DNA of 51,367 nt. Source: an uncultured Collinsella sp. (GTDB taxonomy: Bacteria > Actinomycetota > Coriobacteriia > Coriobacteriales > Coriobacteriaceae). The notes under the pieces are model-generated. The model made no database searches and had not been told where the DNA came from. It saw only the letters and a list, made by a program, of their open reading frames with translations. The DNA lies in NCBI GenBank assembly GCA_902493535.1, contig CABUQG010000013.1, positions 1-51,367 of the forward strand, read 5' to 3'. Below are positions 31,713 to 42,163 of the stretch, in pieces (within the stretch, counting starts at the first letter, position 1; each line of letters starts with the position of its first letter). Both the position numbers and the translations under genes were made by a program.

Positions 31713-32135
31713 ATGAACAAAGAAGAGCTCAAGAAGCTGTTGCCGCATCGCGAGCCGATGCTTTTGCTCGACGAAGCCGAGCTGGTGGGCGACGAGGCCC
31801 ACGGCAAGATCACGATTACGGGTGACGAGTACTTTTTGCAGGGGCATTTTCCGGGAAACCCGGTGGTCCCCGGCGTGATTCAGTGCGAGATGCTCGCCCA
31901 AAACTGTTGCGTGCTGCTGATGGGCGATGAGGAAGCGCGCGGCGCGACGCCGTTCTACACGAGTCTGGACAAGGTGCGCTTTAAGCGTCCGGTACGCCCG
32001 GGCGACACGGTTGATCTGGTGTGCACCATCACGCGTGCGCGCGGGCCGTTCCGCTTTGCGACGGGTACTGCGAGCGTCAACGGTGAGGTTTGCTGCCGCG
32101 CCGATATGTCTTTTGCACTCATGCACGAAAGTTAA
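31713..32135 (+). CDS. fabZ: 3-hydroxyacyl-ACP dehydratase
   Basis: A 140-aa hot-dog enzyme. The catalytic pair is His45 in GHFPGNPVVPG and Glu59 in QCEMLAQ. I chose ATG 31713 because MNKEELKKLLPHREPML is the family start; a GTG at 31704 directly after the accB stop would add three residues. Lies between accB and accC, as in Streptococcus. Confidence 0.95.
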   Translation: MNKEELKKLLPHREPMLLLDEAELVGDEAHGKITITGDEYFLQGHFPGNPVVPGVIQCEMLAQNCCVLLMGDEEARGATPFYTSLDKVRFKRPVRPGDTVDLVCTITRARGPFRFATGTASVNGEVCCRADMSFALMHES

Positions 32136-32145
32136 GGAAGGCTTC

Positions 32146-33475
<1,330 letters not shown>

Positions 33476-33489
<14 letters not shown>

Positions 33490-35200
33490 AAAAGCGAAGA
33501 CGGTCAACGTCCTCGAGGGGCCGATGACCGAGTCGTGCGCCGAGTTTCCCGCGCGCCACGTGTTTATCAAGTGTCCGGAGTGCCGCCGCGTGATCGATGA
33601 GGCACGCCTGCACGACAACCTCGAGGTCTGCCCTCGTTGCGGCAAACACTTTCGCGTGAGCGGTCGCGCGCGCATGCGCATGACGGTCGACGAGGGCACG
33701 TTTGAGGAATGGGATGCCAATCTGGCGTCGGAGGATTTCCTCTCGTTTCCCAGCTATGCCGACAAGCTTAAGAGCGTGAGCGAGCGTTCGGGCGAGCGCG
33801 ATGCCGTTGTGTGCGGCAGGGGCAAAATCTGCGGTTGCGATACGGCGCTCTTCTTTATGGACGCCAACTTTATGATGGGCTCGATGGGTTCCGTGGTGGG
33901 CGAGAAGATCTGTCGCACATTTGAGCATGCGACCGAGCTGGGATTGCCAGTTGTCGGCTTTACCGTTTCGGGCGGTGCACGCATGCAAGAGGGCGTGACA
34001 TCGCTTATGCAGATGGCCAAGATTTCTGCGGCGGTTAGGCGCCACAGTGAGGCGGGCGGCCTGTATATCACGGTGCTCACCGACCCCACGACCGGCGGCG
34101 TAACCGCGAGCTTTGCCATGGAGGGCGATATTATCCTGGCCGAGCCCGATGCCCTGACGGCATTTGCCGGCCCGCGCGTGATCGAGCAGAACATGCACAA
34201 GCGCCTGCCCAAGGGATTCCAGCGCTCCGAGTTTTTGCTGGAGCACGGCTTTTGCGATGCCGTCGTTCCGCGTGGCGAGATTGCGCTCACGGTGGGCGAG
34301 CTGCTGGCGCTGCACGAAGGGCACGTGCCCGGCCTGGGGGCACCGCACGAGATTGTGCATACGGGTCGCCACGGCAAAAAGTTGGGACACTTGTTCAAGC
34401 GCTCGGGCGCACCAAAAACCGCGCTCGAGATTGTCAAACAGACCCGCTCGGCAGATCGCGCCACGGCAGGCGAGATGATCTCGCTGGGACTGGATGGATT
34501 TGTGGAGCTGCACGGCGACCGCTACTTTGGCGACGACGCCGCTGTGGTGGCTGGCATTGGCTGGAAAGACGGGCGCCCCGTAACGGTCATCGCCATCGAG
34601 CGCGGCACCACGACCAAAGAGCGCATGCGTCGCAACTTTGGCATGGCACATCCCGAGGGCTACCGCAAAGCGCGTCGCCTTATGCGCCAGGCCGAAAAGT
34701 TTGGTCGACCGGTTCTGTGCCTGGTCGATACTTCGGGCGCGTTTTGCGGCATCGGTGCCGAGGAGCGCGGCCAGGGCGAGGCGATTGCTCAGAATCTCAT
34801 GGAGATGAGCGGCCTTAAGACACCGATTGTCTCGGTGGTGACAGGCGAGGGCGGCTCTGGTGGCGCGCTGGCGCTGTCCGTGGCCGACCGCATCCTGATG
34901 CTCTCGAGCTCGGCCTATTCAGTCGTGAGCCCCGAGGCCTGTGCGTCGATCCTGTGGAAGGATACCGAGCGTGCGGATGAGGCCGCCGAGGCGCTTAAGC
35001 TCACGGCCCCCGATCTGCTGGCGCTCGGCATCATCGACGGCATTGTTGACGATAAGGGCCTGTCGCATGAGGAGATCGCCGGTGCCGTCATGTCCTCGGC
35101 ATTTGATGCCTTCGATACGCTTGGGCAGCTCGACGACGCGACCCTCACAAACCTCCGCTACGAAAAGTACCGCGCAATCGGTCGATACCGCACGATGTGA
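33476..35200 (+). CDS. accDA: Acetyl-CoA carboxylase carboxyltransferase, fused beta-alpha
   Basis: A 574-aa fusion of AccD and AccA, which are separate in most bacteria. The AccD part (about 25-300) has the zinc ribbon CPEC (33-36) and CPRC (52-55), then GGARMQEG. From about 308 the AccA part begins with APKTALEIV, and shows DTSGAFCGIGAEERGQ and GEGGSGGALA. ATG 33476 lies inside the accC end, 7 nt after GGGG. It transfers carboxylate from biotin to acetyl-CoA and closes the fab operon. Confidence 0.94.
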
Positions 35201-35216
35201 CAAAGGGACAGCCCGC

Positions 35217-36455
35217 ATGTCATATTGGGAAAGGCATTCCATGCTACAAGTTTCTAACACCTCGTTTACAACGTCGGTTTCATCAAACGCCATGGCCGTG
35301 GTGGACTATCTGTCCAAAAGCATGATGTCGGCGCTGCCGTTTATTGTCTGCGCGGCGTTGTTCCGCACCGTCGCTGTCATTATGGGCGAAGGCATGCTGG
35401 GCCTGTGGTCTGCCGATTCCGATATCTATCGCCTGTTCTACAGTTGGCTCTATAACGCCGGCTACTACTTTTTGCCCATTTATCTTGGTTGGGCGGCCGC
35501 CCGCCAGCTCGGTTGCTCGGAGCAGCTGGGCATGATGCTGGGCGGCGTATTGATTGCACCCGATTTACTCAAGCTTGTCGATGCCGCATCGACGACGGGG
35601 GCATCGATGACTTCCGTGTATGGTCTGCTTCCTGCGCCGGTCAACGATTACACGACGACTGTTATTCCGGTTCTCATCTCGGTGCCCGTGCTATGGCGAG
35701 TGGAGTGTTTCTTTAAGCGCGTTATCCCTAAGGCCGTGGCGTTTTCGTTCGTTCCGTTTGCGACCATGCTTGTCATGGTTCCGGTTTCGCTGTGTATTAC
35801 GGCGCCGGCGGGCAGCTATCTGGGCATGCTGTTGGGCCAGCTTATGTTTATGCTTGGCAATTCCGGTGGCATCGTGTCGCTGCTCACGCTCATGGGGCTT
35901 GCTGCGGGCTGGGAGTTCCTAAAGATCGCCGGCGTCAGCAACGTTGTCCTATCGTTCGCCTATGCGCAGTTTATGAGTGTGGGAACGGATTCGTGCATCC
36001 TGATCGCCGCGACGATGGCAACGTTCGCCGTTTGGGGCATGCCCTTTGGCGCGTCGCTTCGCGTTGCGGATAAGGACGAGAAGGCGCTCATGCTGGGCTA
36101 TTCAATCTCGGGTGTTCTTGGCGGCGTAAGCGAGCCGGCGCTGTACGGTTGCGGCTTTAAATATGGCAGGTGCCTGACGTGCATGGCCATTGGCGGCGCC
36201 GTCGGAGGCCTTGTTGCGGCCGTGGGCCACGTTACGGCCTATACCATCGGCATGACGAATGTCCTTATGGTCATTGGCTTTGCCACGGGCGGCATCTCGA
36301 ACCTGCTGTGGTGCTGCGCTGCCGGCGGTGTGGCATTTGCGGTGTCTGCGGCGCTGAGCTACTGCTTTGGCGTGGTGCCGGCGAAGGGACAGACGACGGG
36401 GGACGGAGCCGATTCACCCGAAACCTCGAAGAGCGTGGCCGAAGCAAGCGCGTAA
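35217..36455 (+). CDS. PTS EIIC-type sugar permease, stand-alone
   Basis: A 412-aa membrane protein with about ten hydrophobic segments. GVSEPALYGCGFKYGR matches the conserved EIIC region (GxTEPALYG) of beta-glucoside/sucrose-type PTS permeases. No EIIB cysteine or EIIA domain is present and none is encoded beside it, so phosphate-relay partners must come from elsewhere, or the protein works differently. ATG 35217 follows AAAGGG; ATG 35241 after GGGAAAGG is an alternative. It starts 16 nt after accDA, so it may share the fab transcript. Confidence 0.8.
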   Translation: MSYWERHSMLQVSNTSFTTSVSSNAMAVVDYLSKSMMSALPFIVCAALFRTVAVIMGEGMLGLWSADSDIYRLFYSWLYNAGYYFLPIYLGWAAARQLGCSEQLGMMLGGVLIAPDLLKLVDAASTTGASMTSVYGLLPAPVNDYTTTVIPVLISVPVLWRVECFFKRVIPKAVAFSFVPFATMLVMVPVSLCITAPAGSYLGMLLGQLMFMLGNSGGIVSLLTLMGLAAGWEFLKIAGVSNVVLSFAYAQFMSVGTDSCILIAATMATFAVWGMPFGASLRVADKDEKALMLGYSISGVLGGVSEPALYGCGFKYGRCLTCMAIGGAVGGLVAAVGHVTAYTIGMTNVLMVIGFATGGISNLLWCCAAGGVAFAVSAALSYCFGVVPAKGQTTGDGADSPETSKSVAEASA

Positions 36456-36493
36456 ACCTGTGCGACACAAGGACGATTCCTTTGCCATATTCC

Positions 36494-36527
36494 AAGGCCG
36501 TGGCCCGTGTGGGTTGCGGCCTTTTTT
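36494..36527 (+). terminator. Terminator after the EIIC gene
   Basis: AAGGCCG (36494-36500) pairs with CGGCCTT (36517-36523) around a 16-nt loop, followed by TTTTG. It would end the fab-EIIC transcript. Confidence 0.75.
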
Positions 36528-36606
36528 GTATCTGGGGGACAAAGTGGCTACACTACAATCCGTTTGAGCAATAGATATATAGGTAGTACCGTGGGGGCGG
36601 ATGTAG

Positions 36607-37761
36607 ATGGTCGAGTGGATTGTTAAGCGTGCGCAGGGCGACCGTGCGCGTGTGGGCACGTTAGCTGGCGTGGTGTGTATTCTCGCCAATGTGGCACTAT
36701 GCGCTGCGAAGGGCGTAATTGGCGTGCTGTCGGGATCGGTTTCGATTGTGGCGGATGCCATGAACAACCTGTCCGATGCAAGCTCGAATATCGTGAGCGT
36801 GCTGGGCTTTAAGCTGGCGAGCAAGCCGGCCGACCCCGAGCATCCTTACGGCCACGGTCGCTACGAGTATCTCTCGGGTTTGGTCGTGGCGGCGCTCGTG
36901 CTGCTGATTGGCATCGAACTGGTGAAGTCCTCGGTGGAGCGTATTGTCAACCCGGAGCCTGTCGAGTTCTCGCTTGCCCTGGTGGCGGTCCTGGCACTTT
37001 CGATGGTTGTAAAGCTGTGGATGGCGGCCCTCAACCAAAAGCTCGGCGATCGCATTGAGTCCGAGACGCTGCATGCGACCGCGCAGGATTCCAAGAACGA
37101 TGTCCTTGCCACAGGCGCCGTGTTGGCGTGCGCAATTGTTTCGCAGGTGACGCACATCAATCTTGACGCATGGGTCGGCCTTGCCGTTGGCGCCTATATT
37201 GGCTGGAGCGGTTTTGAGCTCATCCAGGATACGGTGAGCCCGCTTTTGGGCCAGTCGCCCGATCCTAAGCTGGTCAAGCACATTCGAGACAAGATCATGA
37301 GCTATCCCGGCGTTTTGGGCGTTCACGATTTGATGGTTCACGACTACGGCCCGGGCAGGAAGTTTGCAAGTGCGCATGCCGAGATGGCGGCCGAGGACAG
37401 CCCGTTGGAAAGTCACGACACGCTCGATAACATCGAGCAGTCGTTTAGGGACGAAGACGGCATGATCGTTACGCTTCACTACGATCCCATCGTGACCGAT
37501 GACCCCAAGCTGGCGAGCATGCGCTTGCGCATTCACGCCATGGCCCAGGAGATCGATAGCCGCCTCTCGATTCATGACCTGCGCTGCGTGCCGGGTCCTA
37601 CGCACACCAACGTGATCTTTGACTGCGTGCGTCCCTCGGATCTGCAGATGAGTGCCGAAGACGTAAAGCACGCGCTGACACAACGGGTCGAATCGGAATA
37701 TCCCAAGTCGATTGCCAAGATTACGATCGACGAAGACTACGTAGGGCATACCCACGAGTAA
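36607..37761 (+). CDS. Cation diffusion facilitator (CDF) family metal exporter
   Basis: A 384-aa protein with six membrane segments in the first 215 residues and a cytoplasmic C-terminal domain. Metal site residues are seen in ADAMNNLSD (49-57) and HATAQDSKNDV (156-166); HPYGHGRYE (79-87) is the usual cytoplasmic loop. The C-terminal domain (about 215-384) is longer than in FieF and contains further His and Asp residues. Zn, Fe or Mn are possible substrates. Confidence 0.9.
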   Translation: MVEWIVKRAQGDRARVGTLAGVVCILANVALCAAKGVIGVLSGSVSIVADAMNNLSDASSNIVSVLGFKLASKPADPEHPYGHGRYEYLSGLVVAALVLLIGIELVKSSVERIVNPEPVEFSLALVAVLALSMVVKLWMAALNQKLGDRIESETLHATAQDSKNDVLATGAVLACAIVSQVTHINLDAWVGLAVGAYIGWSGFELIQDTVSPLLGQSPDPKLVKHIRDKIMSYPGVLGVHDLMVHDYGPGRKFASAHAEMAAEDSPLESHDTLDNIEQSFRDEDGMIVTLHYDPIVTDDPKLASMRLRIHAMAQEIDSRLSIHDLRCVPGPTHTNVIFDCVRPSDLQMSAEDVKHALTQRVESEYPKSIAKITIDEDYVGHTHE

Positions 37762-37800
37762 GGCTATGCCGGCAAAGCAGGTTATGCAGAAGGGGAGAGC

Positions 37801-38427
37801 ATGAAGAAGCTGTATCTACTCCGCCACGGTCAGACGGAGTTCAACGTCAAAAAGCTGGTCCAGGGCCGCTGCGATTCACCGCTCACCGACTTAGGCCGTC
37901 AGCAAGCCGGGATGGCAGCCGCATGGCTCAAAGCCCACGGCGTCGTCCCCGACAAAGTGGTCTCATCACCCTTAGGCCGAGCCATGGACACGGCAAGTCT
38001 CGTCGCATGCGAGCTCCTCGGCCCGGACGCAGCAGCCGAGCCCTGCGAAGGCATTATCGAGCGCTGCTACGGCTCCTTCGAAGAAGGCCCGCACGGCGCG
38101 CTGCCCACCGACGTCTGGGATCCGGGCGAGGACCTGGTCCCCTTCGGAGGAGAAGGAAGCCAGACGCTGCAAGAACGTATGGTGGATGCGCTTACCAATA
38201 TCATGGGCTCCGAGGGCATCGAAACCCTTCTAGCAGTAAGCCACGGCAGCGCCAGCCGCCAATTTATCAAGGCCGCAGCCCCAGAGGGCTTCGAGCTCCC
38301 AACAAAACTCCCCAACTGCGCCATCATGATCTTCGATTTCGATGAGGCAAAGCCACAAGCAGAAGGCGAACCGTCCCAATGCAAGTTCACCCTCCAGCAA
38401 ATAGTGGACCCCCAACAAAGTCATTAG
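37801..38427 (+). CDS. Histidine phosphatase family protein (phosphoglycerate mutase-like)
   Basis: A 208-aa cytosolic enzyme. RHG (8-10) gives the phosphorylated His9; SSPLGRAMDTA and VSHGSASR hold the second Arg and His. It resembles GpmB/CobC-type phosphatases; the substrate is not clear. ATG 37801 follows AAGGGGAGAG. From about the twentieth codon, many codons end in A (TCA, GCA, GGA, CTA, CCA), unlike neighbouring genes. The stop lies 35 bp before hairpin element C. Confidence 0.85.
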   Translation: MKKLYLLRHGQTEFNVKKLVQGRCDSPLTDLGRQQAGMAAAWLKAHGVVPDKVVSSPLGRAMDTASLVACELLGPDAAAEPCEGIIERCYGSFEEGPHGALPTDVWDPGEDLVPFGGEGSQTLQERMVDALTNIMGSEGIETLLAVSHGSASRQFIKAAAPEGFELPTKLPNCAIMIFDFDEAKPQAEGEPSQCKFTLQQIVDPQQSH

Positions 38428-38462
38428 CCTGAGCGAGCAAGGTTTAGCAGACATCAACGTGG

Positions 38463-38627
38463 CGTTCCCAGTGTGCGGCGGAGGGGGCGGGCCTGAGACA
38501 TATTAAGGTTGTCGCGAGTTCCGCACGAACAGGAGAGCACTTAATGTGCTCTCCGTCGTGAGCAGGACTGTAGAGCAGCAACCTTAATATGTCTCAGGCC
38601 CGCCCCCTCCGCCGCACACTGGGAACG
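38463..38627 (+). repeat. Variable-arm hairpin element C (conserved core, 49-bp perfect arms)
   Basis: Left arm 38463-38511 and right arm 38579-38627 are perfectly complementary over 49 bp, and pairing can continue with GTGG/CCAC past a two-base bulge. The 67-nt core (38512-38578) matches that of element B. Its inner hairpin is GGAGAGCAC/GTGCTCTCC; the changed bases are compensated on both sides. The arms are unrelated to those of A and B. It lies 259 bp before rplC. Confidence 0.88.
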
Positions 38628-38677
38628 TGCCACGCACTTTACCTGCGTAAACAATGTGAGTGAAATATGAATCTCGA

Positions 38678-38886
38678 TGGATACGCCCGCAGCCGTGTAT
38701 ACTAAACAGCTGTGTGAAACCAGGGGAGTATTCTGGCTGGACAAAATGCCTGCTTAATAGGGTTGTCAGGTAGTCTGGGCGCAATACAAGACTGGGGAGC
38801 ACGTCGTGTAAGTAGTGGTCCTCTAGGGGCGTACGCTCGGTGGTGTACGCATTGTCCCAAGACCACGCGAGAGTTGGGATCATATC
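38678..38886 (+). promoter_or_regulatory. rplC leader region with a motif shared with rplB
   Basis: The 25 nt at 38678-38702 (GGATACGCCCGCAGCCGTGT inside) match 40543-40567 before rplB at 23 positions. A CG-flanked stem (ATACG/CGTGT here, ACACG/CGTGT there) is kept by a wobble change. TATACT at 38698-38703 could be a -10. The following 180 nt can form further small hairpins, such as CCAG/CTGG, and contain no gene. Confidence 0.5.
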
Positions 38887-39507
38887 TTGATCAGCATGAT
38901 TCTCGGCCGCAAGATTGGCATGACCCAGGTTTGGGACGAGGACGACAACGTCGTTCCCGTCACGGTCATCCAGGCTGGCCCCTGCGCTGTCTCGCAGGTT
39001 AAAACTCAGGCAACCGACGGCTATGACGCCGTCCAGATCGGTTTCGGCGACATCAAGGCCAAGAACGTGAACAAGCCCATGGCTGGTCACTTCGCTAAGG
39101 CTGGCGTCGAGCCTGTCCGTTTCCTTCGTGAGGTCCGCGTCGAGAACGGCGAGGAGCACAAGGTCGGCGAGGTCGTCACCGTCGCTGATTTCGCTGATGT
39201 CGAGAAGGTCGACGTCATCGGTACCTCCAAGGGTAAGGGCTTCCAGGGTCGCATCAAGCGCTGGGGTCAGCGCCGCGGTCCTATGACGCATGGTTCTCAC
39301 TTCCAGCGTCACCCCGGTTCTATCGGTCAGTGCGCCTATCCTGCGCGCGTCCTCAAGGGCGTCAAGATGGCCGGTCACATGGGTAACGAGCGCGTTACCG
39401 TCAAGAACCTTTCCGTTGTCCGCATCGATGCCGAGCAGAACCTCATCTTGGTCAAGGGCGCTGTCCCGGGTGCCAAGAATGGTCTCGTCGCCATCCGTAT
39501 GGCCTAA
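38887..39507 (+). CDS. rplC: 50S ribosomal protein L3
   Basis: A 206-aa early 23S rRNA binder near the peptidyl transferase centre. ILGRKIGMTQVWDED and GTSKGKGFQGRIKRWG are typical. I take TTG 38887, 7 nt after GGGA; ATG 38896 is in frame but too far from any ribosome site. It opens the S10-type operon here because rpsJ lies elsewhere. Confidence 0.95.
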   Translation: MISMILGRKIGMTQVWDEDDNVVPVTVIQAGPCAVSQVKTQATDGYDAVQIGFGDIKAKNVNKPMAGHFAKAGVEPVRFLREVRVENGEEHKVGEVVTVADFADVEKVDVIGTSKGKGFQGRIKRWGQRRGPMTHGSHFQRHPGSIGQCAYPARVLKGVKMAGHMGNERVTVKNLSVVRIDAEQNLILVKGAVPGAKNGLVAIRMA

Positions 39508-39553
39508 GGGCCCAGCCCATTTAGCCCAGCGTCATACCAAGGAGAACACTTAA

Positions 39554-40180
39554 ATGGCAAAGTTTGAAGTAAAGAACAGCGAGGGCAAGAAGGTCGCCGA
39601 GGCCGAGCTCGCCGCTGAGGTGTACGGCATCGAGCCGAACATCCACGTTATGCACCACATCGTCAAGTGCCAGATGGCCTCTTGGCGTCAGGGCACCCAG
39701 TCCGCTAAGGGCCGCTCTGAGGTTTCCGGTGGCGGCAAGAAGCCTTGGCGTCAGAAGGGCACCGGCCGTGCCCGCCAGGGTTCCATCCGTGCTGCCCAGT
39801 GGCGTCACGGTGGCGTTGTCTTCGCCCCCAAGCCCCGTTCCTACGCTAAGCGTATGAACAACAAGGAGGTCAAGCTGGCTATGCGCTCCGCGCTGTCCGC
39901 CAAGCTGGCCGATGGCGAGCTCGTGCTCGTCGACGACTACGGCTTCGAGAAGCCTTCCACCAAGGCTGCCGTTGCCATGCTCAAGGCTCTCGGCCTTGAG
40001 GGCAAGCGTCTGACCATCATCGTTCGCGATGAGGACGTCAACGCCTACCTGTCGTTCCGCAACATTCCCAAGACGTTCATCATCACTGCCGACGAGGCCA
40101 ACACCTACGATCTCGTCAACAACAACGCCGTGCTGATGCCCGCCGACATCGCCGCTCACTTCGGGGAGGTGCTTGCTTAA
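39554..40180 (+). CDS. rplD: 50S ribosomal protein L4
   Basis: A 208-aa exit-tunnel protein. WRQGTQSAKGRSEVSGGGKKPW and RQGSIRAAQWRHGGVVFAP hold the family's tunnel loop. ATG 39554 follows AAGGAGA. In enterobacteria L4 represses this operon through the leader; a leader is present here, but the mechanism is not shown. Confidence 0.96.
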   Translation: MAKFEVKNSEGKKVAEAELAAEVYGIEPNIHVMHHIVKCQMASWRQGTQSAKGRSEVSGGGKKPWRQKGTGRARQGSIRAAQWRHGGVVFAPKPRSYAKRMNNKEVKLAMRSALSAKLADGELVLVDDYGFEKPSTKAAVAMLKALGLEGKRLTIIVRDEDVNAYLSFRNIPKTFIITADEANTYDLVNNNAVLMPADIAAHFGEVLA

Positions 40181-40468
40181 ATGACCGCCCACGAGATCAT
40201 CATCCGTCCGATCGTGTCCGAGCGTTCCTTCTCCGGCATGGAGCAGAACAAGTACACGTTCGAGGTCGCCAAGGATGCTAACAAGTATCAGATCAAGGAC
40301 GCTGTCGAGGAGATCTTCGGCGTCAAGGTCGTTCGCGTGAACACCCTGACGGTCAAGCCCAAGACCAAGCGCGTGCGCTATGTCGCCGGCAAGACCCGTT
40401 CTTGGAAGAAGGCCATCGTCACGCTGGCCGAGGGCGACACCATCGAGGTCTTTGGCAACCAGGCCTAA
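40181..40468 (+). CDS. rplW: 50S ribosomal protein L23
   Basis: A 95-aa protein at the exit-tunnel rim, docking site for trigger factor and SRP. IIRPIVSERSFSGMEQNKYTF and VKPKTKRVRYVAGK are typical. Its ATG directly abuts the rplD stop, with GGGGAGG at 40163-40169 inside rplD. A hairpin follows, so the unit may end here. Confidence 0.95.
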   Translation: MTAHEIIIRPIVSERSFSGMEQNKYTFEVAKDANKYQIKDAVEEIFGVKVVRVNTLTVKPKTKRVRYVAGKTRSWKKAIVTLAEGDTIEVFGNQA

Positions 40469-40486
40469 GACTCGCTGCTGTTGAGT

Positions 40487-40522
40487 GAGCTCATGCCTCC
40501 CAAATAGGGGAGGCTAGAGCTC
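40487..40522 (+). terminator. Hairpin between rplW and rplB
   Basis: GAGCTC plus GCCTCCC pairs with GGGGAGGC plus GAGCTC around AAATA. Only a short TTTT follows 5 nt later, so it may stop transcription or protect an RNA end. Confidence 0.65.
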
Positions 40523-40535
40523 AAGGTTTTGGGCG

Positions 40536-40567
40536 TATAAAATGGACACGCCCGGAGCCGTGTATAC
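40536..40567 (+). promoter_or_regulatory. Candidate rplB promoter and shared leader motif
   Basis: TATAAA (40536-40541) may be a -10 element. Directly after it comes the second copy of the motif found before rplC (40543-40567). A matching -35 is not clear. Confidence 0.4.
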
Positions 40568-40647
40568 GTCCGGTGTCATCGCACCCGAGGCAGAACCTCG
40601 AATCCCTGTCTGCGATGGCTAACGGATTCCTATTGAAAGGGATTGTA

Positions 40648-41478
40648 ATGGCTGTAAAGCACCTTAAGCCGACCTCCGCTGGTAGGCGTTGGCAGACGAT
40701 CTCCGACTTCTCCGAGATCACCTGCACCAAGCCCGAGAAGTCTCTTCTCGAGCCCCTGCCCAAGAAGGCCGGTCGTAACAACAACGGCCGCATCACCACC
40801 CGCCACCAGGGCGGCGGCGTGAAGCGTCGTTACCGCGTGATCGACTTCAAGCGCAACAAGGACGGCGTGCCCGCCAAGGTTGCCACGATCGAGTACGATC
40901 CGAACCGTTCCGCTCGCATCGCTCTGCTGCACTACGCTGACGGTGAGAAGCGCTACATCCTGGCCCCCAAGGGCCTCGAGGTCGGTCAGACCGTCATGTC
41001 CGGTTCTGACGCCGACATCAAGCCGGGCAACGCTCTGCCCCTCGCCGACATCCCCGTCGGTACGCTCATCCACGCCGTCGAGTTCCAGCCGGGCAAGGGC
41101 GCTGCTATCGCCCGTTCCGCCGGTAACTCCTGCCAGCTGATGGGTAAGGAGGGCAAGTACGCTATCGTCCGTATGCCTTCCTCCGAGATGCGCCGCATCC
41201 TCGTTACCTGCCGCGCCACCGTCGGTGAGGTCGGCAACGCCGATCACTCCAACATCGTCATCGGCAAGGCCGGCCGTAAGCGTCACATGAACGTGCGCCC
41301 GACCGTCCGCGGTACCGTCATGAACCCTGTCGACCACCCGCACGGCGGTGGCGAGGGCAAGAACCACACCTCTGGTCGTCCCTCTGTTACCCCCTGGGGT
41401 AAGCCGACGAAGGGCCTTCGTACGCGCAAGAAGAAGAAGGTCTCGAACCAGCACATCATTCGTCGCCGTAAGAAGTAA
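40648..41478 (+). CDS. rplB: 50S ribosomal protein L2
   Basis: A 276-aa protein essential for peptidyl transferase assembly. KHLKPTSAGRR, RNNNGRITTRHQGGG and the conserved NPVDHPHGGGEGK segment are present. I chose ATG 40648 after GAAAGGGA; the frame is open upstream to 40573 without a ribosome site. First gene of a nine-gene unit. Confidence 0.97.
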   Translation: MAVKHLKPTSAGRRWQTISDFSEITCTKPEKSLLEPLPKKAGRNNNGRITTRHQGGGVKRRYRVIDFKRNKDGVPAKVATIEYDPNRSARIALLHYADGEKRYILAPKGLEVGQTVMSGSDADIKPGNALPLADIPVGTLIHAVEFQPGKGAAIARSAGNSCQLMGKEGKYAIVRMPSSEMRRILVTCRATVGEVGNADHSNIVIGKAGRKRHMNVRPTVRGTVMNPVDHPHGGGEGKNHTSGRPSVTPWGKPTKGLRTRKKKKVSNQHIIRRRKK

Positions 41479-41510
41479 TTTCGGATACCGAGTTTTAGGA
41501 GAAAGCACTT

Positions 41511-41771
41511 ATGAGCAGAAGTCTCAAAAAGGGCCCGTTCGTGGAGACTCGCCTTCTCTCGCGTATCACCGCGATGAACGAGGCTGGCAAGAAGGACGTC
41601 GTGAAGACCTGGTCCCGCGCGTCCACCATCTTCCCCGAGATGGTTGGTCACACCATCGCCGTCCACGACGGCCGCAAGCATGTGCCCGTGTATGTTACCG
41701 AGTCCATGGTTGGTCACAAGCTCGGCGAGTTCGCGCCGACTCGTACGTTCCGTGGCCACAAGGCCAAATAG
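41511..41771 (+). CDS. rpsS: 30S ribosomal protein S19
   Basis: An 86-aa head protein. SRSLKKGPFVE and HKLGEFAPTRTFRGH are typical. ATG 41511 follows TTAGGAGAA. Confidence 0.96.
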   Translation: MSRSLKKGPFVETRLLSRITAMNEAGKKDVVKTWSRASTIFPEMVGHTIAVHDGRKHVPVYVTESMVGHKLGEFAPTRTFRGHKAK

Positions 41772-41785
41772 GGGGTTAACCGTAA

Positions 41786-42157
41786 ATGGCAACTAAGTCT
41801 ATTGAAACTGAGGCCACCGAGGTTCGCGCCGTCGCTAAGTACGTGCGTGTTTCCCCCAGCAAGGCCCGCCTGGTGGTCGATCTGATCCGCCGCAAGCCTG
41901 TCGCTCAGGCCTTCGACATCCTCCACTTCTGCGACCGCGCCGTCGCCGTGGATGTCGAGAAGGTTCTCCGTTCCGCCGTTGCGAACGCCGAGAACAACAA
42001 TGGTCTGCGTGCCGACAACCTGGTTGTCGCCGCTGCCTATGTTGACGAGGGTCCGACGCTTAAGCGCATCCGTCCCCGCGCCAAGGGTTCCGCTTCTCGC
42101 ATTCTGAAGCGTACTTCCCACATCACCGTCGTCGTTGCTCCTCGAAAGGAGGCGTAA
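41786..42157 (+). CDS. rplV: 50S ribosomal protein L22
   Basis: A 123-aa exit-tunnel protein. AKYVRVSPSKARLVVDLIR and the tunnel hairpin with GPTLKRIRPRAKGSASRI are seen. ATG 41786 lies 14 nt after rpsS. Confidence 0.96.
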   Translation: MATKSIETEATEVRAVAKYVRVSPSKARLVVDLIRRKPVAQAFDILHFCDRAVAVDVEKVLRSAVANAENNNGLRADNLVVAAAYVDEGPTLKRIRPRAKGSASRILKRTSHITVVVAPRKEA

Positions 42158-42163
42158 AGCTGT

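Noticed and set aside
31927..32145. A longer AccC beginning inside fabZ
   Set aside because: Biotin carboxylases start at the FDKVLIANRGE segment, and AAGGAAGG directly precedes ATG 32146.
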